Assembly: GCF_900094705.1 (NCBI RefSeq)
Contig: NZ_FMAR01000016.1
Location: forward strand, 62,001-126,000
Reading direction: 5' to 3'
DNA: 64,000 nucleotides
Origin: Chitinophaga costaii
GTDB taxonomy: Bacteria; Bacteroidota; Bacteroidia; Chitinophagales; Chitinophagaceae
Shown: piece after piece, positions 35,731-43,577 of the stretch
Numbering within the stretch: the first letter of the stretch is position 1
Layout of the letters: the number at the start of each line of letters is the position of its first letter
Program-made: the position numbers and the translations under genes
The notes under the pieces: model-generated
What the model was told of the DNA's origin: nothing
The model's database searches: none
What the model saw: only the letters and a program-made list of their open reading frames with translations

Positions 35731-36879
35731 TTATGTTTTCACCCTGGAGGCTAGTACGGTAATACAGCCCCCCAGCAGGGCTATAATAAAAAACGAAACT
35801 TGCAAACCATGCCACTGCGCCACAAATCCTATGAGTGGGGGGCCTATCAAAAAACCGGCGTTGCCAATGGTAGATACCGTAGCCAAAGCCAGGCCGGTGG
35901 AAAGGTGGGTAGCGCGTCCTGCGGCACTATTTACCAGTGGCACAATGATGGATACACCTGCCCCTACCAGCAAAAAACCGATGGTAGCCGTAACCAGGTA
36001 AGGCAGGCAGATGGCCAGCATAAAACCGCCGGCAGTTAGCACGCCGCAGGCTTGTAAAATATGTTTTCGGCCAAATTTTGCGGTAAAAACGTCGGCAATC
36101 AGCCGGGCACCTGCGCTGGTGCCTTTAAAGGCCACGTATCCCACACCTACCAGCGATGGCGGTACTATCACTACTTTCTTAAAGTATACACCACTCCAAT
36201 CATCCATCGTACCTTCACAAATGGCAGCGCAGAAAGCCACTAGTCCCAGCATGAGTAATACTTGACCCGGCCACGCAAAACGAGGGCGGGAACGGTCGGT
36301 ATTAATATCCTGCTGAAGTACATAACGGCTCACCAATAGTAAAGTCAGTATATCCATGACCGTTATACAGGCAAAATGCCGGTAGGGTGCCCATTGCAGG
36401 TTAGTCATGCCCCATCCAATGGCTGCACCGGCAAAACCTGCCAGGCTCCAGTAACCATGAAAAGAGGCCATCACCGGCCGCCCATACCGGGCTTCCACGG
36501 CCACCGCCTGCGTGTTCATGGCAATGTTGGTGATATTACTGGCAAAGCCAAAAAAGATTAATCCCAGCACTAGCTGCCAGGGCGTTTGCGTAAGACCCAG
36601 CAAGGTGAGAATGCAGGCATAAGCCGCCGCACCGCTGATTACACACACCTTGCTTCCATATTGGGCTACCAACCACCCGGCAATGGGAATAGATACCATT
36701 AGCCCGATAGGCAAAGCGAATAACACACTGCCAAGGCCTGCATCGTTAAGCCCTAATGATTGTTGCAGGGCGGGTATGCGAGAGGTCCAACTGGCAAAAC
36801 AAAGCCCTTGTAAAAAGAACAATGCGCTCACTGCTATCCGAGCTGCCCGGGCGGGAGTCCATGAACTACTTCCGATCAA
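35731..36879 (-). CDS. Major facilitator superfamily transporter (YbjJ-like)
   Basis: 382 residues with about 12 transmembrane helices and MFS features such as FLQGLCFASWTSRIPALQ in the first helix and a central cytoplasmic loop. The N-terminal sequence resembles the YbjJ/fucose-permease-like group. The start is TTG at 36879; an ATG 21 bases upstream is out of frame. It is 54 bases downstream of a DeoR regulator on the same strand, so it is probably regulated by and cotranscribed with it. DeoR regulators usually sense phosphorylated sugars, which suggests a sugar or related metabolite as substrate. Confidence 0.85.
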   Translation of the reverse strand: MIGSSSWTPARAARIAVSALFFLQGLCFASWTSRIPALQQSLGLNDAGLGSVLFALPIGLMVSIPIAGWLVAQYGSKVCVISGAAAYACILTLLGLTQTPWQLVLGLIFFGFASNITNIAMNTQAVAVEARYGRPVMASFHGYWSLAGFAGAAIGWGMTNLQWAPYRHFACITVMDILTLLLVSRYVLQQDINTDRSRPRFAWPGQVLLMLGLVAFCAAICEGTMDDWSGVYFKKVVIVPPSLVGVGYVAFKGTSAGARLIADVFTAKFGRKHILQACGVLTAGGFMLAICLPYLVTATIGFLLVGAGVSIIVPLVNSAAGRATHLSTGLALATVSTIGNAGFLIGPPLIGFVAQWHGLQVSFFIIALLGGCITVLASRVKT

Positions 36880-36933
36880 AATTTTTCGACTTTTTCATTA
36901 CGCCCACTTGCAGATCATGGAATCGTAATGTGC

Positions 36934-37680
36934 TTATATAACTTCTATGCCCAGGTCCTTATATGGACGGGTGAGCGGTATGTCCGGTTCGTCGGTAATA
37001 ATCATATTCAGTGCACTGATGTCGCACACCTTAAATGTTTCTGCCGTACCCATTTTATCGGCGGTAGAAAGGGCGATCACTTTATTGGAGGCATTGACCA
37101 TACTGGCTTTCACCTCTGCTTCTTCCATATCGGTACCCGTTACTCCCGCCTGCGGATGCAGACTGCAGATACCCAGGAAACAAATTTCTGCGCGCATGCG
37201 CTGGAACTGGCGAATGGTGTCCAAACCACCTGTTACCTGGGAATTTTTGATCACACGGCCTCCGGTGAGGATCACCTCCACAGCCGGATGATCTACCAGT
37301 TGCAAAGCAATGGGAATATTATTGGTAATGACCCGCAGGTGTAAGTTGGGTGGAAACATCTTCACCAGCATAAGCGTAGACGTTCCTCCATCCAGGATCA
37401 CCGTTTGCCCGTTGTGCAGGAAAGATAAGGCCTTCTGTGCCATGGTCCGTTTATCTTCCTCATGATGCCCGATACGGTCTTTAAAAGAATAAGGATTGGG
37501 GGAATGGGGAATAGCGCCACCCCTTACTTTAATAAGAAGGCCACTTTTTTCCAATACTTCCAGGTCACGGCGCACCGTATCTTCAGAAACATGCAAATCG
37601 TTGCTTAGTTCGGCATGCAGAACCTTGTGGTCGGTCTGCAATTTCTTTAAAATATAGTCTAACCGTTCTTCTTTCAGCAT
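36934..37680 (-). CDS. DeoR/GlpR-family transcriptional regulator
   Basis: 248 residues from the ATG at 37680 (MLKEERLDYILKKL). The DeoR winged helix occupies 6-58 (HVSEDTVRRDLEVLEKSGLLIKVRGGA), and the effector domain of the ISOCOT fold (about 75-235) has DGGTSTLMLVKMFP and TGGRVIKNSQVTGG. Members repress sugar-use genes and release DNA on binding phosphorylated sugars. An array of TTGCAA hexamers with about 10-bp spacing lies directly upstream, consistent with autoregulation. The open frame extends 96 bases further upstream into this array; that stretch looks non-coding. Confidence 0.93.
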   Translation of the reverse strand: MLKEERLDYILKKLQTDHKVLHAELSNDLHVSEDTVRRDLEVLEKSGLLIKVRGGAIPHSPNPYSFKDRIGHHEEDKRTMAQKALSFLHNGQTVILDGGTSTLMLVKMFPPNLHLRVITNNIPIALQLVDHPAVEVILTGGRVIKNSQVTGGLDTIRQFQRMRAEICFLGICSLHPQAGVTGTDMEEAEVKASMVNASNKVIALSTADKMGTAETFKVCDISALNMIITDEPDIPLTRPYKDLGIEVI

Positions 37681-37704
37681 TTTGCGGTATTTGTCACAAA
37701 TATA

Positions 37705-37791
37705 TTGCAAAAAATTGCAAGAAAAAGTTGGAGAATGCAAAAACTTGCATATATTTGCAATATAAAATAACAACATCGCAATTCATTGCAC
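37705..37791. repeat. Phased TTGCAA operator-like array upstream of deoR
   Basis: TTGCAA or one-mismatch forms (ATGCAA, TTGCAT, TCGCAA, TTGCAC) start at 37705, 37715, 37735, 37745, 37755, 37776 and 37786. Steps are 10, 20, 10, 10, 21 and 10 bases, so sites face the same side of the helix. DeoR proteins bind repeated short motifs as oligomers, and this array sits 25 bases upstream of the deoR start. Binding is inference. Confidence 0.6.
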
Positions 37792-37904
37792 CGTTGCTTT
37801 TTCATAACGTGGAATTATAAATGGAGAAGATGCTGGCATTCTTACCGGCATGAACGCAACTCCGATCAGCTATAGTTGCGAGAACAAAATTTAACTGTTG
37901 TTTA

Positions 37905-37940
37905 AAAACGGCGCTTCCTTAAAGGATGCGCCGTTTTTTT
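37905..37940. terminator. Intrinsic terminator (T7 on plus strand) in the deoR-XRE gap
   Basis: AAAACGGCGC/GCGCCGTTTT arms with a further TCC/GGA pairing, followed by seven T on the plus strand and five T on the minus strand. No substantial gene precedes it on the plus strand within 130 bases; two tiny frames (37821-37853 and 37850-37894, overlapping by ATGA) are there. It may end a short RNA or the minus-strand XRE transcript. Confidence 0.7.
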
Positions 37941-38147
37941 GTGCAGTAGATGCTGGCTATCAAGCATTTACAATGAAAATGGCCTATAAGATTTTAAGTA
38001 TTGGGCCTACCAGGAAAAGGCTTCTCCTATAACATCTTCCTGCTTTTGCCTTATTACTTAAAGATTACTACATAAATCACTGCATCTATTCCCATCCATT
38101 ACATGGCCTGGCCGGGGGTATCCCGTATAAAAATAACTTTACTATTA

Positions 38148-38234
38148 TTGCAACATTCTGCAATATTGCATACAACCCTTCGGTAGTTTGCGATATTTTG
38201 CAACATTCCTGAACGGTGCCCTTAAATATTGCAA
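38148..38234. repeat. Second cluster of TTGCAA motifs
   Basis: TTGCAA-like hexamers start at 38148, 38158, 38166, 38188, 38198 and 38229 (TTGCAA, CTGCAA, TTGCAT, TTGCGA, TTGCAA, TTGCAA). Several are followed by CATT or TATT. The cluster is about 440 bases from the first and ends 45 bases from the XRE gene stop. Apart from the terminator, 37941-38147 shows nothing. Confidence 0.5.
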
Positions 38235-38278
38235 CTTAGTGCTATAACCCTACCAGGTGTCTTTTCCATCCACCCCGG

Positions 38279-38887
38279 TCAAGGAGCGCCATGTGGGCCG
38301 CTATCTACGGTTTTTCCGGTGAGCCTGGCTACTTCCTGTTGCAATAGGCGTACTTGCTCTTTATAATCTGCTACCTCCTTTAATAGCCAGTTATGCTCCT
38401 CCAGCAAGCGGTAATATCTTTCCCTCATCTGATGTTCCCGGGGCGGTGGAGCATCCTCCACCAGCATGGGGTTCAGGAAATATTCCCTTGAAATATTGAG
38501 GCCCTTTAACACCGCATCCAGCTCCGTTTCTGAAAAAACAGGTTTTTGATCCAGCGCGGCTGCTTCTTTCCGCGTCATCTTCAACAGTGTGGCCAGCCGG
38601 GTTTTATTGATGCCCTTTTCTACGATAAGCGTACGGAATCGACGGCCGTAATGCAGCGTCCCCTCCTGATATTGTACGCCACTCCACTCCATGAAGTCTT
38701 GCACCGTAATTCCTATCAACTGGCAAAATCGTTCCAGCGTGGCCCGTTTGATCTCTTTTTTCCGCAGATAATAATGCGCTATCTGGTTAGTAAAGCCCGC
38801 CATTGCTGCAAAGTCTACAATCTTTATGCGCTTGTCGTTCAGAATATATTTGAGTTGTTTTCCCATGTCCGGCAACGAGTGGGGCAT
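38279..38887 (-). CDS. DNA-binding protein with tandem XRE-like domains and coiled coil
   Basis: 202 residues. Two helix-turn-helix regions are visible, about 8-65 (IVDFAAMAGFTNQIAHYYLRKKEIKRATLERF) and about 82-138 (INKTRLATLLKMTRKEAAAL ... LDAVLKGLNISREYFL), each like XRE/lambda-repressor heads. The C-terminal 50 residues form a Leu-rich coiled coil (NWLLKEVADYKEQVRLLQQEVARL), probably for dimerisation. No ligand domain is visible. A 14-bp palindrome ATTGTATTTACAAT lies 30 bases upstream (38917-38930) and could be its own operator. Target genes are unknown; the start could also be the ATG at 38866. Confidence 0.75.
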   Translation of the reverse strand: MPHSLPDMGKQLKYILNDKRIKIVDFAAMAGFTNQIAHYYLRKKEIKRATLERFCQLIGITVQDFMEWSGVQYQEGTLHYGRRFRTLIVEKGINKTRLATLLKMTRKEAAALDQKPVFSETELDAVLKGLNISREYFLNPMLVEDAPPPREHQMRERYYRLLEEHNWLLKEVADYKEQVRLLQQEVARLTGKTVDSGPHGAP

Positions 38888-39360
38888 GTATCAATAATTT
38901 AAGTTAATATATGACAATTGTATTTACAATGTTACATAAATAATATTAAATTAGATACTGCTCTTCGCTTTAAACTATTTCAAAATTGAAAAGGTTATTT
39001 TCTAATCAAAATGAGTGTAAAATAATTAACGGATAATTGCTATTCTTGGTTGTTATGATATTCTATTGCTATCATTTGCAAAAGCAGGGTGCTTGAGCGA
39101 CTGAATAAATCTATGAAACATCCTGCCGGCAAGGCTTATACGCCAGGAGTCGGAGCATTTTTAAATGAAGAAGTTTTAGCGCTAAAGGACTTAAAACTTG
39201 TTAAAAAAGAAGTAAAAACAGCTTTAAAAACTTGTTAAAAATAGTTGATAAAAAATATCACTATTTTGATATTAATCTTGTAAAATTATAAATATATTTG
39301 CTGACAACTTAACGCCTTGTATCCTATATCATTCATTCATTTATAAACAAGGTCCCTTAA
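38888..39360. other. AT-rich 473-base gap with palindrome, repeats and a small ORF
   Basis: Palindrome ATTGTATTTACAAT is at 38917-38930. A near-identical AAAACTTGTTAAAAA occurs near 39194 and 39227. A 41-codon frame (39113-39238, plus) reads MKHPAGKAYTPGVGAF onward and ends inside the second repeat; I recognise no family, so it is not called a gene. A TATATTTG box at 39293-39300 may serve the 76-residue gene downstream. Confidence 0.45.
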
Positions 39361-39591
39361 ATGCTAGAAAAGGAAATTAATCAATTGCAGGACATTCATC
39401 AGAAACTTGTGGCGCTGGCTACTATTTTCAGACAAAAAGTTTGCGAGGAATGCAAGTGGAGTACCCCAACCTTCTATCGTAAAATGCGGGAGAGCGACAA
39501 ATTCAGTAATGCAGAAAAAGAGAAAATTGTATCTATAATGATACAAGTAACAATGGACACCCAAAACTATTTTAAGAAGTATTATCCTTAA
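39361..39591 (+). CDS. Small hypothetical protein, possibly DNA-binding
   Basis: 76 residues, charged and helical, with the middle stretch EECKWSTPTFYRKMRESDKFSNAEKEKI that looks like a short helix-turn-helix. There is no signal or membrane segment. A TATATTTG -7-like box is 61 bases upstream. It lies between the XRE-like regulator and acetyl-CoA synthetase in AT-rich DNA. I recognise no named family; a regulatory role is inference. Confidence 0.6.
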   Translation: MLEKEINQLQDIHQKLVALATIFRQKVCEECKWSTPTFYRKMRESDKFSNAEKEKIVSIMIQVTMDTQNYFKKYYP

Positions 39592-39740
39592 GTAGCATTA
39601 CTACGGATATACATAATGCCAGCCGCCTGCCCTCCTCGCCAGCGTAGATTTAATACCCGCAACATTACCCTTCGTAAGTGATTTTGCTTACTTTTATTGC
39701 GTGTATACCGCTATTTCTAACGCAAAAAATTCCACTCGCT

Positions 39741-41651
39741 GTGTATCCGTATCAACTAAAAAGTTTCGAGGAGTATCAACAGGCTTACCACCAAAGCGTC
39801 ATTGACCCGGAAGGCTTCTGGGCTAATATCGCAGAACATTTTTACTGGCGCAAAAAATGGGATAAAGTACTGGAATGGGATTTTAAATCGCCCAACATTA
39901 AGTGGTTTGCAGGCGGCAAGCTCAATATTACGGAGAATTGCCTGGACCGCCACCTGGGAACTTTAGGGAACCAACCTGCCATCATCTGGGAACCCAATGA
40001 ACCAGATGAGCATCACCGCATTATTACTTACCGTGATCTTTATAATAAGGTCTGCCAGTTTGCAAATGTGCTCAAGAACAATGGCGTAAAAAAAGGTGAC
40101 CGGGTTTGTATTTATATGGGCATGATCCCGGAACTGGCCATTGCCACGCTGGCCTGTGCCCGCATTGGCGCCATTCACTCGGTGGTTTTTGGCGGCTTCA
40201 GCGCGCAAAGTATTGCAGACCGTATCCAGGACGCCCAGTGTTCTCTGGTGATTACCTGCGACGGTGCCTTCCGTGGCGGCAAAGACATTCCCCTGAAATC
40301 TGTGATAGACGATGCACTGATAGGATGCCCCACGGTGAAACGCGTGATCGTATGTACCCGCACCCGCACACCTGTTAGCATGCTCAAGGGCCGCGATGTA
40401 TGGTGGGAAGATGAGATTAAACAGGTGGAAACGATGGGTAATCCTGCCTGCCCGGCAGAGGAGATGGATGCAGAAGATATGCTCTTTATCTTATATACAT
40501 CCGGCTCTACCGGCAAGCCCAAAGGAGTAGTGCATACCTGTGGCGGCTATATGGTATATGCCAATTATACTTTTGTCAATACCTTCCAATACCAGCCTGG
40601 CGAAGTTTATTTCTGTACAGCAGATATCGGCTGGATCACGGGACACAGTTACATCGCTTATGGTCCGCTAAGTGCTGGTGCTACTACGCTCATGTTTGAA
40701 GGGGTACCCACCTACCCCGATGCAGGCCGCCTCTGGGATATTGTAGACAAATACCGCGTAAACATTCTCTATACTGCGCCCACCGCTATTCGCAGCCTTA
40801 TGGGCTATGGACTAGGCCCGGTAAATCATAAAGACCTGAGCTCCCTGCGCAAGCTGGGGAGCGTGGGCGAACCAATTAATGAAGAAGCATGGCACTGGTT
40901 CAAGGATAATATTGGTAAAGGACGTTGCCCCATTGTGGATACCTGGTGGCAAACCGAAACAGGTGGCATTATGATCACCCCCATTGCCGGCATTACACCA
41001 GAAAAACCCGGCTATGCCACCCTGCCCCTGCCTGGCGTACAGCCTATCTTAGTAGATGAAAATGGAAAGGAGGTAACAGGAAATAATGTAAGTGGCAACC
41101 TTTGTATTAAGTTCCCTTGGCCCGGCATGCTTCGCACCACCTTTGGCGATCACGAGCGCTTCCGCAAGACATATTTCTCTACTTACGAAGGCCTTTACTT
41201 TACCGGCGATGGCTGTATGCGTGACGAAGACGGCTATTACCGCATTACCGGGCGGGTAGACGATGTGCTGAATGTAAGCGGCCACCGTATTGGCACTGCC
41301 GAGGTAGAGAACGCGATCAACATGCATGCCGGCGTAGTGGAAAGTGCGGTGGTAGGATATCCACACGAGATTAAGGGACAAGGCATTTATGCCTTTGTGA
41401 TTGCTGAACGTTTTACCCACGATGCAGAACTTACCAAAAAAGATATTTTGCAAACGGTGTCCCGCATTATAGGCCCCATTGCCAAACCCGATAAAATTCA
41501 GTTCGTAAGCGGCCTTCCTAAAACCCGCTCCGGCAAGATCATGCGGCGTATTCTGCGCAAGATTGCCGAAGGCGAATTTGATAACCTGGGCGATACCAGC
41601 ACCCTGCTGGAACCCGCCGTAGTAGAAGAGATCAAGAAGGGCAAACTCTAA
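39741..41651 (+). CDS. acs: Acetyl-coenzyme A synthetase
   Basis: 636 residues from the GTG at 39741, which gives the usual N-terminus ([15 protein letters not shown]) of Bacteroidota enzymes. The frame extends 63 bases upstream into a hydrophobic stretch unlike the family. It has the AMP-binding motif [15 protein letters not shown], the CoA/adenylate block [11 protein letters not shown], and the C-terminal [11 protein letters not shown] with the lysine normally controlled by acetylation. It activates acetate to acetyl-CoA through acetyl-AMP in the cytoplasm. A strong terminator follows. Confidence 0.96.
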   Translation: MYPYQLKSFEEYQQAYHQSVIDPEGFWANIAEHFYWRKKWDKVLEWDFKSPNIKWFAGGKLNITENCLDRHLGTLGNQPAIIWEPNEPDEHHRIITYRDLYNKVCQFANVLKNNGVKKGDRVCIYMGMIPELAIATLACARIGAIHSVVFGGFSAQSIADRIQDAQCSLVITCDGAFRGGKDIPLKSVIDDALIGCPTVKRVIVCTRTRTPVSMLKGRDVWWEDEIKQVETMGNPACPAEEMDAEDMLFILYTSGSTGKPKGVVHTCGGYMVYANYTFVNTFQYQPGEVYFCTADIGWITGHSYIAYGPLSAGATTLMFEGVPTYPDAGRLWDIVDKYRVNILYTAPTAIRSLMGYGLGPVNHKDLSSLRKLGSVGEPINEEAWHWFKDNIGKGRCPIVDTWWQTETGGIMITPIAGITPEKPGYATLPLPGVQPILVDENGKEVTGNNVSGNLCIKFPWPGMLRTTFGDHERFRKTYFSTYEGLYFTGDGCMRDEDGYYRITGRVDDVLNVSGHRIGTAEVENAINMHAGVVESAVVGYPHEIKGQGIYAFVIAERFTHDAELTKKDILQTVSRIIGPIAKPDKIQFVSGLPKTRSGKIMRRILRKIAEGEFDNLGDTSTLLEPAVVEEIKKGKL

Positions 41652-41670
41652 AGGACTTCACTAATAATGG

Positions 41671-41703
41671 AAGGGTGTGTTTATAGCGGACACACCCTTT
41701 TTT
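41671..41703 (+). terminator. Intrinsic terminator of acs
   Basis: AAGGGTGTGT/ACACACCCTT arms, short loop and T6 tail, 19 bases after the acs stop. Confidence 0.88.
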
Positions 41704-41749
41704 CATGCCACTTGTTGCGAAAATGAAGGCCCGGCATTATATTTAAAAT

Positions 41750-42700
41750 ATGAAATTCCTTCGGCGCAGCGGTTCTGTACTGCTTTTTCTTTTCTTCTTA
41801 TTAAATGCTATTGGCGCTATGCACGCCTGGAAGTTCACGCACTTCTACGAAGATCCCCACCACCGCAATAAAAAGCCGGAACAAATGAGTACTGGTGAAA
41901 AGATAAATATGATCTTCACCGGCATAAAAATTTCTAAGTCGATGGAGGAAGATACACCCTCCCTGGCCCACGAAAATATTATACTCCATACCCGCGACGG
42001 TGTAAGGCTGGAAGGCTGGTACATACCGGCAGATACGATCGCCAAGGCCCATGGCACCATCATTGTCCTACATGGTTATGGCAGCAGCAAAAGCGATAAA
42101 CTGCCGGAGGCTTATTTTTTTCATCAGCAGGGCTACAACACCCTGCTCATTGATTTCCGCGCGCACGGCAATAGCAGCGGCCTTACCTGTTCTATCGGAT
42201 ATAAGGAAACGGAAGACCTGCTTTCTGCCTGGCGTTTTGTAGAAAGTAAGGGGGAAAAACATATACTGTTATGGGGCATGAGCATGGGCGCGGCCACCAT
42301 CCTGAAAGCGGTGCCTGCATACCACCTGCATCCCGAAAAGATAATGCTGGAAGCTCCTTTTGCCTCCCTGGTAGATGCCGTGAAAAGCCGTATGCGCTCC
42401 GTGCATTTGCCGGGCACGCCCTTCGCACAGTTGCTTACTTTCTGGGGCGGCATAGAACAAGGTTTTTGGGGATTTGGATATGAACCTTACCGCTATGCGG
42501 AAGACATTACCTGCCCCACCCTGCTCTGCTGGGGCAAACTTGACACGCGGGTGATGGAAACAGAAACGCAGGAAATTTATGAACACCTGCGCGCGAAAAA
42601 CAAACAACTGACTGTGTTTGCCGAATCGGGTCACCAATCGTTTTGCCTACATGAGCCGGAAAAATGGGAGGAAACGATGCAGGCCTTTTTGCGGCGATAG
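41750..42700 (+). CDS. Alpha/beta hydrolase (serine hydrolase, S33-like)
   Basis: 316 residues. The N-terminus has one hydrophobic segment (about 8-25), either a membrane anchor or an uncleaved signal. The alpha/beta fold shows VLHGYGSSKSDK (oxyanion region), the nucleophile elbow GMSMGAA with the catalytic Ser near 180, the Asp in CWGKLDTRVM and the His in ESGHQSF. The substrate cannot be read; BAAT/AbhD12-type peptidases or esterases are possible. It starts 47 bases after the acs terminator, so it is transcribed separately. Confidence 0.88.
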   Translation: MKFLRRSGSVLLFLFFLLNAIGAMHAWKFTHFYEDPHHRNKKPEQMSTGEKINMIFTGIKISKSMEEDTPSLAHENIILHTRDGVRLEGWYIPADTIAKAHGTIIVLHGYGSSKSDKLPEAYFFHQQGYNTLLIDFRAHGNSSGLTCSIGYKETEDLLSAWRFVESKGEKHILLWGMSMGAATILKAVPAYHLHPEKIMLEAPFASLVDAVKSRMRSVHLPGTPFAQLLTFWGGIEQGFWGFGYEPYRYAEDITCPTLLCWGKLDTRVMETETQEIYEHLRAKNKQLTVFAESGHQSFCLHEPEKWEETMQAFLRR

Positions 42701-42743
42701 CCGAATTATTAAAATGCACGCTGCGAAGATGCTGCGGCATTCA

Positions 42744-43442
42744 CTACCGCCGGATCACCACCGGCGTGCCAACTTTTAAAACGTTGTATAATTCTGCAAT
42801 ATCTGCCGATTTCAGGCTAATGCAGCCCAGCGTCCAGTTAATTCGCTGCTCCACATACTGGTCGTTGATGCCAGCAGCTTCTTCTACCCCATGAATACCT
42901 ACCCCATCGCCAATGGTCGCGTTAGCCGGGATCACGCCCCGGGACTGGCGATCGTGGAAGCGTGTCCAGGAAGTTTCGTTGGGATAATCCAGCAACATGA
43001 AGCGGCTCCAGCGTGCATCCATCCTTTTGTTGCTGATATGAAACACGCCTTCCGGTGTACGGCGGTCGCCTTGCATTTGCTTATCGGTAAGGTCGCTATT
43101 GCCAAAGGTTACTTTATAGATCTTACGCAGCGTTACATCCTCGTACACGTACAGCCGGTAGTCCGTTTTGTCGATCAGCAGGAATACCTTGTCGGCATCC
43201 ATACTACCTGGCAACAAGCGTACCCGGTACAGGTCTCCTCCAATGGTTGCCTCGATATTTTCCGGTGCGTTCATCACCAGATAATTTAATCCGCTGGTGG
43301 CAGTGTTAGTGAGCAGGCAGGGATTGGCCCAGGAAGGGGCAGTAAGGTGGCCCGATGGGATATTATTGGCTGAAGTATAAATGTTGAAGCTCAATAATGG
43401 CAACAGGAAGATGGTTGCTAACCAACCGCAATGGCGCATCAT
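42744..43442 (-). CDS. L,D-transpeptidase-like YkuD protein, atypical motif
   Basis: 232 residues with an N-terminal signal or anchor (about 5-22). The YkuD domain (about 90-230) has the upstream HG pair (VGIHGVEEA) and the active-site Cys in NWTLGCISLKSADI. The usual SHGCxR reads TLGCIS, so the motif His and Arg are replaced, as in YafK-type relatives. It probably acts on peptidoglycan or murein-bound ligands in the periplasm. The neighbour converges with the hydrolase gene; no operon partner is evident. Confidence 0.85.
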   Translation of the reverse strand: MMRHCGWLATIFLLPLLSFNIYTSANNIPSGHLTAPSWANPCLLTNTATSGLNYLVMNAPENIEATIGGDLYRVRLLPGSMDADKVFLLIDKTDYRLYVYEDVTLRKIYKVTFGNSDLTDKQMQGDRRTPEGVFHISNKRMDARWSRFMLLDYPNETSWTRFHDRQSRGVIPANATIGDGVGIHGVEEAAGINDQYVEQRINWTLGCISLKSADIAELYNVLKVGTPVVIRR

Positions 43443-43507
43443 AGTAGTAATCGGTTTATAGGATTATTCCTTTCTTAAACGTTAATGAGGGATGCATATT
43501 GTGTTAT

Positions 43508-43554
43508 AAAAAAGTGTAAAGCCAGGACGAATCATGTTCCGCCTGGCTTTACAC
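43508..43554 (-). terminator. Intrinsic terminator of the M16 protease gene
   Basis: A perfect 13-bp stem GTGTAAAGCCAGG/CCTGGCTTTACAC with a 15-base loop and six T on the minus strand, 24 bases after the stop. Confidence 0.88.
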
Positions 43555-43577
43555 AGTAAAATATTTAAACAAATGGT

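Noticed and set aside
37681-37776. 32-residue extension of the DeoR regulator
   Set aside because: The extension covers the TTGCAA array; the ATG at 37680 gives the normal DeoR N-terminus.
39678-39740. Hydrophobic N-terminal extension of acetyl-CoA synthetase
   Set aside because: It would add 21 residues including a hydrophobic run not found in this soluble enzyme family; the GTG at 39741 gives the expected start.
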